From Parelaphostrongylus tenuis (lineage: Eukaryota; Nematoda; Chromadorea; Rhabditida; Metastrongylidae): 64,000 bases of DNA. Below the pieces are notes generated by a model. The model was not told the origin of the DNA. It did not search any database and was given only the letters and a program-made list of their open reading frames with translations. Every line of letters begins with the position of its first letter. The first letter of the stretch is position 1. The position numbers and the translations under genes are program-made. Below, piece by piece: positions 35,233 to 46,677 of this stretch. The DNA lies in assembly GCA_019055375.1 (NCBI GenBank), contig JAHQIW010007210.1, forward strand, positions 60,927-124,926, in the 5' to 3' direction.

Positions 35233-35290
35233 TTCACGTGAACACACATAGAACGACCACGTGAATACACATCGAAAGTTCACGTGAATG
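35233..35290. promoter_or_regulatory. Three E-boxes (CACGTG) in a 23-bp tandem arrangement
   Basis: CACGTG occurs at 35235, 35258 and 35281, exactly 23 bases apart. Each is followed by GAA and flanked by related sequence (a degenerate 23-base tandem repeat). Two of the three are TTCACGTGAA(T/C)-type. E-boxes of this form are bound by bHLH factors such as Max/MondoA or TFEB/HLH-30 types in animals. The cluster lies about 0.9 kb upstream of the first recognised trehalase exon. Regulation of that gene is an inference. Confidence 0.4.
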
Positions 35291-35498
35291 ACGGTAGGTG
35301 TTCGCGATTATGTCATCGGTTGTTATGAGAAGCCGAGCAGAACAAAGTGCATACTTGCGCTTGTTCGACGTCAGTTTTCCTTCAAGCTCGTGTCCTAGCA
35401 TGTTCGAATAAGTCAGGCCTCTATTCGTAAAATCGGCTTTCTATTAAGCTCGGACATCAGAGCTAAGTAGCTGTCTGAGCCGACGCGATGTTGTTGTG

Positions 35499-35517
35499 TT
35501 GTTGTTGTTGTTGTTAG
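35499..35517. repeat. GTT trinucleotide microsatellite
   Basis: A short (GTT)n run with one interruption. Confidence 0.8.
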
Positions 35518-36164
35518 TTACTGCAGATCACAATACGGTGCGTAGGCTGACGCGTTTCGGCTCCTCAGTGTTCTTTAGAGCCTGAACGTGCACTATATCT
35601 GGGATATAAATAACCCAGTAGCAGCTACACCACCAGGCTTATATTATCTCTCGAATGATATAAATACTCGAGTAGATTGTTCACTCCTATCATATTCTTC
35701 TTTTGCCTCGAATCTGTCGTTGTGTAGGTTCATTTTTGGATTGATTTTGTTGCTTACTGGTGGCAACCTACTTAAGTTACCTACCTATAGTCTTCCTAAG
35801 TTTTCGATGTTCTGAGGTAAGGCGAATTCTGAACAGGGCAAAACTGTTCAGAATGCTGTTGTTCGGCCCACGATTCCATTGATGTCGCAAATTCGCTAAA
35901 TTTCTTTTGATAATGGAATGGTGATGTTGAGAACTCTATCGTCCGTTTGGGTAGTGCCAAAGTATTCTTCCCTTCTACCGATCTCTTCTACTGAATTTCC
36001 TACCGACTTTGTGACAATAATTCAGAGGAATGATGTTTTTGGGTATTGATGGCCGTTAAATGCCTCTGAGTTGCCTTATCTGTAGTAGTAACAATCTCTC
36101 TGTTATGTAGCTGATAATAGTTGAGCTACTTCCCATTTTCATGGAGATATGTATGAAATTTCAG

Positions 36165-39100
36165 AGCTTGATTCATCAAAGAGCGAGCTGTTGGTGTTCG
36201 CGATGAAGAAGAAGATCTTCTGCGAGGGTTCACTATTGGACGCAGTTCAACGTGCAAATCTATTTGCCGATTGTAAGCATTTCGTCGATATGCCGTTGAA
36301 GCATGACGCAGGTAAAGTCTTGATATTGTATTTACATATTTATATTGAATTAATTTGCCAAAATCCCCTCGGTGAGTTGTGGCGTCGCGCGCACGTGTTT
36401 GCGATTTTCAATTGAAAAATATAGTTTTTATCTAATCGAAAAATATGGAATCTTTGAAGTCAGACACAACGGTAGTAGGAAACAATCTGGTTCTTTCAAG
36501 AGACATAATGACCTTTTCCAGAAACTCCCTGTTCTGGCTTAGTTAGCCTTGTTATGCCTTAATGGTAACAACTCAAACTGGGCCCCTTTTTTTTTATTCG
36601 AAATCCTGACTATCTCTACGTACTTTGGTGGAGTTTAGTGGTCCTTGTACCTTACTTTTTTGAGAGCGCGCTACAAACTGGGTGTTTTTTTGTATTTTAC
36701 TAATTTGATTACTTAGTTCACTCAATGTTTACAATGTTCAGGCACTAAGTATTGCTTGGTCTTTGAATCATTTGATTCCCTGGAGCACTCAGAGCTAAAA
36801 AGTTCTCAGATGTTCGAGCATGTTATCGTCTTCGATTTGATTTATAGTGGATTGCCTCCTGGCTGCAAATAGTTGAATTGGTACAAAAAAACTGTCTGCA
36901 TTGGTTGTAATCTCCGTCTTTCAACTCAAATTTTGTGGTGTTTGGCTTATGAACTACTGCTATTGCCGTTTTTTTACGATTTGGCTGTGCAGAAAATATT
37001 TCATAGAACCCGAATGGATGACTCACGTCCAAAGACCAGAAGAAAAAAGCTTGCAAAATTACCATGACATTCTCACGCAATAGCGTTCTCATTTTTTTTT
37101 TATATGATGAAATACTTTTATCGGCGGTTCGCATGAACGTACTTTCATCATGAGGGGATTCACGTGAACAGCACGCTTCCTCGACGTTTGCACTTCCGTG
37201 TCGGTGCTGCGTGGGAACATCATTGAGGAAGCTGTTTTCTCAGGGTCATACGGTAGCAGACAGACGGTTGAACAAAATAATTACAGTCATGTTCTGGCAT
37301 TTAGAAGACTTATTTCTACAGCTCTGAGATCGTTTTCAACCGAGAAACTAATGTCGCTGCAAACAGAATGATCTGAACTGTGTGATTGACTGAGTAGCAG
37401 GATGAGTACAAAAGCTTATTGCTATATAAATCGGCAGTGTAATTTCGAGTATCGACGTTTTACCAAGTGTAACTTGGTCGGCGAAAGTTATGCAAGGCAA
37501 CAAGTAAGTGTAATACCCTAAGGAAATGTTACCAGTAAAGTTAAAAGGTCGCTAATGGAGAGGTGTGGTCCAATAAGTTTTTCAAACCTAGGCCTAAGGC
37601 CCGAACCTCATTGTAAGAAATCAGTTTAGAAATAATTTTTATTTCAAAAATTTATGGGACCACAACTCTCCTGAAAGGCCGAAAATGAGCAGTTTTTAGT
37701 GCATGTAGAACTCCAAGAATAGTCAAGCATTTCATATATTCGATACATGGCCAAGTTCTTTACGAATTTTGTTGTTTTGTATGAAATTTGTTTATGTTAT
37801 ATAAGGTCAACTGATTGTTGATGTTTGCAACTGATTACACACACCTTATCAGCAGACTTTGGTCTAAGATTTCTTATCTGAACGCTATTTCTTCTGTATA
37901 CCTTAATTTCGATTGCTCTATTAAGACCACGCTCAAATTTCAATAGCTCTCTCTAATATTATTTGAGCTAACATGTCGTGTGGTCTCTTAAATGGGCTCT
38001 TGTACAGCTCGATACACTTGTTTCGACCTTACAGTCTCGTCAGTCGGGCAGAACCCGCCGTCCTTCATTATTTTTAGTCTGTCCTCTGTGGGTGCTTCAG
38101 TCTTCACACTAGGAGCTGTCGAAGACGAACATCTTACACTGTAAGTCAAGTGAAAACGTCACCGAACTTACGGTAATGTACATTCGATTGCTCTTTGGCT
38201 GACTCAAATAGTAATGAAGAGATCTATTGGAATTTGAGCGTGGTCTCAATAAAATACTCGTAAATAAAGTTACAATATGATAAAAATACTAACCAAAGAG
38301 CAATCGAGTGTACAACACTGTAAGTTCTGTGAAACTTTTTACTTGACTTACAGTGTAAAATGTTCGTCTTTGATACCTCTTATTGTGGAGACTGGAGCAC
38401 CCACGGAGGATTGGCTAAAGCAGATCGAAAGACGACGGGTTCTGCCGGACTGATGAGAGTGAAAGGTTGAAATACGTGTTTCGGGCTGTACAAGAGCCTA
38501 TTTACGAGACCACACATGTTGGCTCAAATAATAATGAAGAGAGCTATTTCTTTGTCTGAGTAAAAAAATTGTGTTATAGCAGTACTCAAAGTATTACAAT
38601 ATGCCTAGCACTTGTTCCTACTAATCAAGTATCTTATTTTACTGAGTTTATTGAAGTAGGTAAGTTAGGATCGCTTCATAACTACTTGGTTTTTTGAATT
38701 AAAGATAAAGGATTGAAGATTCTCTTCTTCCTATATATAAAGGCTCGAATAATCTTGTATATTAAATCTATACTCAGTTGAATATTGGCTTCATACGCTT
38801 TCAGTTTTGAAAGGGTTAAAGCAAGGTTTTTGGCATCATTTCCTATATGTCTTTTTTTTTTCTCTTTACTAGCAACTTTTTAGATCTTCTAAGATATAAT
38901 TTTTGTTATTTTTGTTACTATCAATCTACTTTTGGAATCTTTTTAAAAGGATAGAGCCGCCTTGTGTTTCATAATGCGATTTAGTATCTTGAAATTTCAT
39001 TTTCCACGACCCTTCATTACATTTTATTGTGCTCGGGTTCTAGTATCAGATGTCTCCTCTCATCCACCGTCCCAAAATTCTTCAAACATTTTGCGCGTTG

Positions 39101-42100
39101 TTTCGTCATCGACAGCTGCTTGAGAATTTCTGTTCTGCATGAATGTAGTAGAATACTGGTCATGTGAAATCCTGCAATGTTGACAGTAGCATTCTCACTT
39201 CTGTGTGGGAGAGTGTCAGATGGCGGTGATTTGGATCAGCATTTTGTTATCTGATCCTGATAACCATCCAGCCGTCTTCCAGTGGTATTTGAATGTGCAG
39301 TAAAAATAGCTCTAGTCAGAGTTTCTCATAATTGAAGAGATAATAAGGGCGAAACCAAAGACCAGGTGTGTGGAAGAAGTGATATCATCTTACTGTAAAT
39401 AGCTGTTAATGGGGTGCACTCTTTTATCAAGATGATCTAAAAAAGGGATAGAGACGTGGCGCAGAACAAATCGTTAAAGTATACGTCCATGCATGCGACT
39501 TTATCAAGAATCGTTAGTAGTGACTGAATGCATGTGTGGTTCTTACAATTACTTGCAGTGGGCCTATCGATGTAACGAGTCAGTGATGCTGTTCTCCCAG
39601 AACAAATTTGCTATCAAGTACACGCCTATCTCGGGAGACTCTTTATCAGTATGCCACACACCCCTTCTTTACATAGGAAAACTTTGGTAGTCTGGACTAT
39701 GGTTTGTATATCACGACCTTTGATCACGCAGATTTAGTAGTGCTTTCGAAACCTTGCGAAGACTTGAGTTGTGAGAATTGCGTATATTGGTTAGCAGTCG
39801 AATATCAAATGGGCAGTGATGACGCCATTTTACGTCATCCGTGACGTCGAAATCTTTCAAAGCTATTGGGGGAATTCAAACAGAAAATACACGGCTTATT
39901 TTGTTTTTCGATTTCAAATGAAAAACCTAAGTCTATGCTATGACTTTAGAGACAACACTGGTACGCTGGGAAGCACTACGGGCCGCCGGTCCAGTGAGTG
40001 TCGAGCGTTTACGTGAATTTATCGAGGAATACTTCGATCAACCAGAAGATGAACTGGTTGGTTGTGATCCTGTTGATTGGAATCCGGATGTAAGTTTCGT
40101 GGTTGTTTCATAATGGCGATCTGTATTTTCCGTTGCGATATCAAATCAGACGTTCTTTTAGAACAATGCCTTTAATTCCATCAAGGATTCGAATTACCGT
40201 TCATTCGCGCTAGCACTGCACAGGAAATGGCCGACACTATACAGAAAGGTTCTTTCACAACTTTGCTTCGATCCATCACCAACCAACCAATCAATCAACC
40301 ACAACAAACCTTCGGTTCATCCGTCGAAATGCGGTCGAATGCAGAATGAAAATATGAGTGACACAAGCTGAAATAAGGTGATTATATCGCGTAGTTAGTG
40401 ATGCAAATGAAATGTAGCGCGGATGCGTCGTGGTCAGCGCCATTATTTGGATAGATATCGATTTTTCTACCATCATTGCGTAAGTTGTTTGCTGATTCCG
40501 CAGAGTAATAACTAATAATGTGAGAGATTCGATGGCTATATCATCTCTCGACATGAAGAATTAAGGAGAGTGGGGCTTAATGACTAAAGCAAACCTGTTT
40601 GTGTCATTCAATGGATCTCAAGCTTACATCTCCAATTTTTCTCAAGAGTGTTTCTGGAAGGTGGTTATATCAAACGAAACGTTAGTTTTAGTAGTTAAAA
40701 TTCATCGTAATTTGCTTTTCAGATTTCGGACAATGTACAAATGAAGCCTGAGAGGTATTCAATCATTCCAGTCCCAAATCCATTCGTGGTCCCTGGTGGA
40801 AGGTTTGTAGCGCCAAGTGTTGTCCGCACTTTTTCCAGGTTTATAGATTTTTCTGTGAAAGAAATGGTTTTCTAGGTTTCGAGAGATTTACTACTGGGAT
40901 AGTTTCTTCATAATCAAAGGACTTTTGGCTTCTGGCATGTATATAACTGTTCGGGGAATGATCGAAAATATGCAATACTTAGTCGAAAAGTGCGTTGTCG
41001 ATTTCAATTTCTTCAGGGCTACCATTGTTCTCGAGTTCATCATATGGGTTTCAGATTTGGTTTTGTTCCAAATGGCAATCGAATCTATTACCTCAATCGA
41101 TCTCAACCACCTGTTCTTACATGGTGTGTTCATGCATACTACATGGCTACGAATGATCTCGCTTTTGTCGAAAAGCTCTTACCGACACTTCGAAAGGAGG
41201 TAAGGCTATGAGGATGGTTGTAGTTTTGATTCGTTTGATTTTGAGCATCAAAAAGCAGCAAGCTTGAAATCTGTTCTACAGCGTTAAATCTTCCTCTTCT
41301 GTTAAATTTTTTGCTTAAGGACAATAAGAAGGCGGGACTGTAAACAAAGAGAATCAAATCAACAAACATATTTTTGGCAATATTAACAACCGTAAAAATA
41401 ATTTTGAAATTTTAGATGGCGTTTTTTTCAAACGAATAGATCGGTTATAATGGACGGATGGCCCACCTCGCTTTATCGTTATCGTGTTGTTGTAGACTCA
41501 CCACGACCAGAAAGCTATCGTGAAGATATCGAGAGCGCTGCACATCTGCACGAAGGTTGGTGCATTAGTGTTTCTCTTCTTTGCTGATAACTAGTCTCTA
41601 TTTTCTTCCAGAAGCTGAAAAGCAGAAGCTCTGGGGTGATATTGCTGCGGCAGCCGAGAGTGGGCGAGATTTCTCAAGTCGCTGGTTCACGCAAACTGGG
41701 CCGTTGGCAGGAAAAATGGAAGGGACCAGGTGAGCGACTTCTATGTCCATTAGAATTCGGCGACGTTTTTTTTACGATGTTATTTGTCACTCTCACTTAA
41801 TTCTGAATTAAAATGAAGGTGGTCTCCACTCAAATAAAAGGTTTAAATGTTCTGGTTATTCATGTGGATATAGCTTCATTATTTCAACAGCAGATTCTAT
41901 GGCGGAACTTTTGAAGTGGCCATACGCAAGCAAAGTTCACTGCCAATTACCTTGTGGCACTCTAATCAAATCAGAGCATTAGCAATTAGCGTAATGAAGT
42001 CAAGATTACTGTGGCGATCTGTTCAAAAATCACTTGATACCGGATCCTCTCGACTTATCGCCAAGGCGCATATCCGTCGTCGTTAAAAAGGAACTGTCTT

Positions 42101-45069
42101 AATACCTCTGCATTTTTTGTGTATCATTTTTCAATCTATGACCTCCTCCATAGCAGTCCTAAATTTCAAGATGTAGTTTATATCTGTCATTGATTTTCAG
42201 GACTAGTGAAATTGTGCCGGTGGATCTTAACGCAATCATCTGTGGCAATCTGTTGTTGATGGGAGATCTTTACGATGCAATCGGTGATATCGATGGCTCG
42301 AAGTGGTGTGCTCAGATGGCTGATCTGTTGAGGCAGACTATCTACCAGGTGAACTGAATAAATAAATAATGACTATCGCGATCAATATTTGACGAAGCAA
42401 GTTAAATAGCGCTTTAATCTTGAATATAGACTTCGCTACTGCCCCCTTTCTTCCATCCCTCGTTATGTCGTTCTTGATGGGTTGATCAGTAATCAAAGGA
42501 ATGAGTAACGTCCAGAAGAAAGTCCTTTTTCAATCCACAACGGCCACTCTATGCCTGTGGTGAAGGCTTGAAAGGATCTTAGCATTGTTGTCTTTCTGAA
42601 AACGAAGCTTACTAGAATTGAATAGAGAGGTCTAAAGATCTGAACTTATGTACGAAACCGGTTACCCTCATGATTAGCTGGTTCAAAACGATGCAAATGA
42701 AAGAAGGATCAAGGCGTTGCGTGGCGTGTGACGGATGGTCATTTGATCTTTTAATTATGAGTCATTTTCATTGGTGGAGGGTTTGCTTGCAGTGCCCGGC
42801 GTACCATTTACTGTGGCCACAAATTTCGGAATCGCGCTTTGGTGTCGGGGTAAGGATTTTGAAGAGATAGGGCGAGCGCGCTCTGCCTCGGAAGGGTACA
42901 GTCGCGATTCGAGTGCCATACACTTGCATCAAGCTCCAAGTTTTTACCGTAGTTACCTTCTTCACGTTTTTTTAAACCTGGTCGGTTTCCCGATTGTGAA
43001 TCTCTTTTGTATCAGGATCTTAGATCATCCAGTCGTCCCATTTGCATGGTTTGTACGATTTACTCTAGGAAAAGTTTTGATTGGGGTTGGATTAATCAGC
43101 AATCTTCTCTCCATGACCGGATCTGAATATAGTAGCATCGTAGCGCTTTGAAGGCGCACTGGTCGCGTGGTTGTGATGCTCGTTGCGGCGCGTGTGGAAT
43201 GAACACCACACCCCAATACTCTCCGACAGTCAGCAATGAACGCCCTATGTAAAGCCACAGCTAAGCTATTCTCAGATTGCTACGAGGCGTGCTCAACCAG
43301 TATTCTACGGCGTTCAAGAAGAAGAAAAGAAAACGGTTGAGTGCTAGAAGTACTGAAATCTGCGCAGTGTAAGTTACACTATGAAGACGGATAGTAATGT
43401 ACTAAATTAACGTTTTGTAGAACATTAATAGTTCGTTAGCACCCAGCGTGCGACGTTGCCACACAAGTTGTCGCTCATGTGGTAGCAGTGATGGGTAATT
43501 GGGAAGCTCTTATCCAATGCTTGGGTCAGGTGGAAGCAGCATAGATAGTGTGATTCACCTTCTTAAACTCTGCTGTGCTAATTGTATTCAAATTTTGATA
43601 TAGTATTCTCCAATTTTCCATTTGCTTCACGCAGCATTGATAGGACGTTCTGCTGAATGCCCGTTTCTTCCAGGTGCTGTGGTACGAATCGGCCGGGTGT
43701 TGGTTCGATTACGATATTTCTACGGGTCAACATTTGTGTATGTTCAGCGACACGAATTTCTTCCCGTTATACACGAAAGCTACACATCCAGGTACTCGAT
43801 ATCATCAAATAAGAGTGTTGAGAGTACAAAACAAGTCGGTTTATTCTAGGATTCGATTCACAGAGTATAGTTGACTATTTACGCAGTACAGGTGCATTGG
43901 AGTTCCCTGGTGGGGTACCATCGTCGCTTGTTGCCAGTGGTTAGTTGTTGTTCTTATGTATTTGTGGTTTCACATCAACAAGATTTTTTTCTTGAAAAAC
44001 GTCTGAAAACGAATTTCAATTTAGGTCAGCAGTGGGACTTTCCGAATGCATGGGCGCCAACCATGTGGATTCTTATTGAGGGTCTCCGATCGACTGGTCA
44101 GGATCAGATTGCACTAATGCTCACGGAAAAATGGGTGCGGAAGAACTTTAATATGTGGCGCTCTCAGTGGAGGAAAGATGTTCGAAAAGGTTAGTTTCGA
44201 AAAAGTTTCACAAAATATTAATAAGGAAAAATTCATGCCGGGATCAAATGCTTTCGCTACACGTTCATGTGGTTCATAAAACTTCATTATGAACATTCAA
44301 TCTAGTCAGAGAGAATTTTGAGATTCGTTGGTTGCTTACGTATGCTTTGGCGATCTTGCCCGTCTCATTAGAGCCACACGCTCCCGCAGGTCACACTTCT
44401 ATCAAGCAGGGGGCAGGGAAATGTTTCAATAAGGCAACGTGAAATTGTGCTCATCATGTTTTCACCGTTTTTTTCCACTCGACGCCATACAAATTCTATC
44501 CAGGCAATGAATTTTACATCGACTGGTTTATCAGACCACGTTATAAACATTTATTATAGTCAAAACAATTTCCGTATTCTTTTTTTTTTAAAGTTATACG
44601 GTTATTATTTTGTCCAACAAGCATTAACAGGAAAAGCCGAACACTAGGCTTTGCGTGAACTAATAGTACAGTGTTTCACACCATGTTAATTATCTGCTTT
44701 GGTTCCCCGATTTTTTTTTTCTGAGTCAGCTTTGAACAGTGTGTGTTGATAATCAACTTTCCTTTATCCTCGGACGTGCCAATCAATCACTTCTTTTTAT
44801 GGATTAAGCCAGACCTACGAAGTTTATTAGAAAAACTAAACAATGTTTTGATTGAATTAACAAATAGTTTTTCAATCCATTTTCAGTACAACGTCGTCTC
44901 TCCATGCAATAAAATCGTGGGAGGCGGTGGAGAATATGAAACGCAGGAAGGATTTGGCTGGAGTAATGGAGTGTTGCTCGATTTACTGATCAAATACGGC
45001 AATGATATCTCCTGGACACCAATAGATGAGGGCAGATCCTGTGGAACGGACTGCATATGCGTTATGTAG
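36165..45069 (+). CDS. Trehalase (GH37), 13 exons, 5' end open
   Basis: Hydrolyses trehalose to two glucose, in animals typically as a secreted or membrane-anchored enzyme. Exons: 36165-36311, 39950-40089, 40162-40248, 40723-40802, 40876-40989, 41055-41199, 41416-41555, 41612-41729, 42201-42348, 43674-43791, 43850-43939, 44025-44189 and 44887-45069 (TAG), about 558 residues, close to the family's usual length. Seen in order: CEGSLLDAVQ and FVDMPLK; signature 1 PGGRFREIYYWDSF; NGNRIYYLNRSQPP; DSPRPESYRED; ESGRDFSSRW with the catalytic acid Asp; WFDYD; signature 2 QWDFPNAWAP; GGGGEYETQEGFGW with the catalytic base Glu. All introns are GT-AG and the phases agree except at two exons, each one base too long (T run 41422-41428, A run 44174-44176). 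The first exon may start at an acceptor at 36164 or at ATG 36149. No signal peptide exon was found. Intron 1 (3.6 kb) holds M1 MITEs. Which trehalase paralogue it is cannot be told. Confidence 0.93.
37900..38545. repeat. Pair of fold-back MITE copies (family M1) in trehalase intron 1
   Basis: The left copy opens with 'cgattgctctattaagaccacgctcaaat' and contains the M1 core in plus sense near 37975-38060. The segments at 38205-38260 and 38385-38535 give the complement, so the whole 640 bases can fold as one large imperfect hairpin with an additional internal arm. Confidence 0.75.
38546..39949. other. Remainder of trehalase intron 1
   Basis: No exon or named repeat is seen. A minor S1-like trace ('actgaatgcatgtgtggttcttacaattac') lies near 39520. 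Confidence 0.3.
42349..43135. other. Trehalase intron between exons 9 and 10 (5' part)
   Basis: Two overlapping plus-strand frames and one minus frame are open at 42670-43150 without family motifs. They are treated as chance. Confidence 0.35.
43136..43350 (+). repeat. SINE copy (family S2) in trehalase intron
   Basis: It shares 'gtgctcaaccagtattctacggcgttcaagaagaagaa' and 'ggttgagtgctag' with the copies at 3600 and 10200. A tRNA-like 'actggtcgcgtggttgtga' head is near 43153. Confidence 0.5.
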
Positions 45070-45229
45070 ATCATTCACTTATTAAAGTCCGCTCTCGAAA
45101 TCCTTTCATTTATAGACGATGTCTATAGATCAGTACCATCTCATAGACGACACCACGTCGTTCTCTCGCTCTCATTTCGTAGGCTTGGGTATAACTGAAA
45201 CTGTTCTCTAGACTTTTTTTCTTAATTTC

Positions 45230-45345
45230 TCATATCTACGTGCCCTTCCTTCTCGCCCTTGTGGTCCCTCTTCTTCTCTTTCTCTCCCTCTTTTCTTGTA
45301 TCCCCTCCTTTTAGGTGACCTTTTTGCTCCCTCTTATCCTTACTT
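45230..45345. repeat. Pyrimidine-rich (CT) tract
   Basis: About 110 bases with strong C/T strand bias, located in the intergenic space between the convergent trehalase and Mesh-like genes. Confidence 0.7.
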
Positions 45346-46677
45346 CGTTTTAAGTAGGGGTTAACTTTCTGAGTGAATAACTAACCTTTGCATTCGCTGA
45401 AAATCTATTTTCTCCACAATACCGATTTGATGTGGACAAACCAATATCACAAGAATAGTTAGAAATTATGGAAATTGGGACGCAATAGTCAGTTTGAGAG
45501 TAATCAATACTGGTATAATGGACATTAGTGGTCTTCTATAGCTTTCCATCTAGTCGCTACATTTTAACGATTCTGTGACATTGTTAAATTGCTTCATATG
45601 CCATCATCGGGCAGGAGCAGAAATACGAGTGAACAAAAAAAAATCATGTATACCTTGTAATTGTCGTAGGTGTCACGCTGATCAAAGTTTAACTGGTTTT
45701 TCTATTAGCGAATGCACCAATCTAGACGGGTTCATAGTCGATAGAGAGCAGTTCTACTAATAAATATTTGTCCAAAACTTTGTTTATCGCTTTTATACTC
45801 ATGTATCGGGCAAATGTGCGCCAGACATCCTTTAGACGATTTCCAATCCTCGGGATCACTTGGCCTGTTGTATACAGCGAGAATTGTGTCAAATCTGAGC
45901 AACGCTTTTTACGAACCTTTTCGCGGACGGACCTCTTTTTCTTTTAGCTGTACTTACTTGACGGCTGTGAATCCAAAACAAGTAGAAAAAATATGAAAAT
46001 CAAGAGATGATACTGGTCACCGATCAGAAGTGCATAGTTGCTGACAACAGCTATTATCTCTTTTTCTTAGTGGTTTTAGGGCTCAACTCTATAGAAATGT
46101 GTTTATCTTCGTACTCGCAGACTCCTGGTAAAGCTCTTTCTAACAATTCAGCTATAGGGTCTTTTCCGAGGGAGTAGGAGTAGTTACCTCTGACTATCAC
46201 CAAAGAACGTAGAGCGTTATCTCATGGCACTAAAAATAAAAAAAGTGCACGAAAGTGTAATGCTTTGTCCGTCGAACAAGTGGGCTCATTGACCAGTTGC
46301 TGTGAATTATGAGGACGAATGAGAAAAGTTGAACGGTGCTCACTTGCCAGTGATTGATTCGAGAGATTGGAGGATGACAGATTGTTTTTGTTACAACTAA
46401 AGAATAGTTTTTCTAAAACAATTTATGATATGGTAAACGGACAATAACTCTGTAGTCAGTGAAAATATAAATCAGTTCATAGCACTTGGAAATTCCGCGG
46501 AAAGACCTCTGTAGGCATTTCTTGCATCATGACAGTAAATAGCGTACCTATCACAAAATCTAGCATATACAAGTGTAACTAGTTACTATTCAAATCACAA
46601 ATTGAAATGTCCTTATCGTTTTTAGAAATCTCATGAAAACTGTACCGAAATCACATAAGCTTATGAAAGCTCCTTGT
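45346..46677. other. Intergenic between convergent genes
   Basis: This holds the presumed 3' ends of trehalase (plus) and the Mesh-like gene (minus). I do not see a clear AATAAA close to either stop. No other feature. Confidence 0.4.

Noticed and set aside
40291..40554. Read-through of trehalase exon 3 past 40248
   Set aside because: The weak donor gttctt is used because joining to 40723 restores the family sequence; the read-through adds unrelated residues and a stop.
42670..43151. Overlapping 66- and 126-codon frames in a trehalase intron
   Set aside because: No motif; trehalase exons on both sides join in phase without them.
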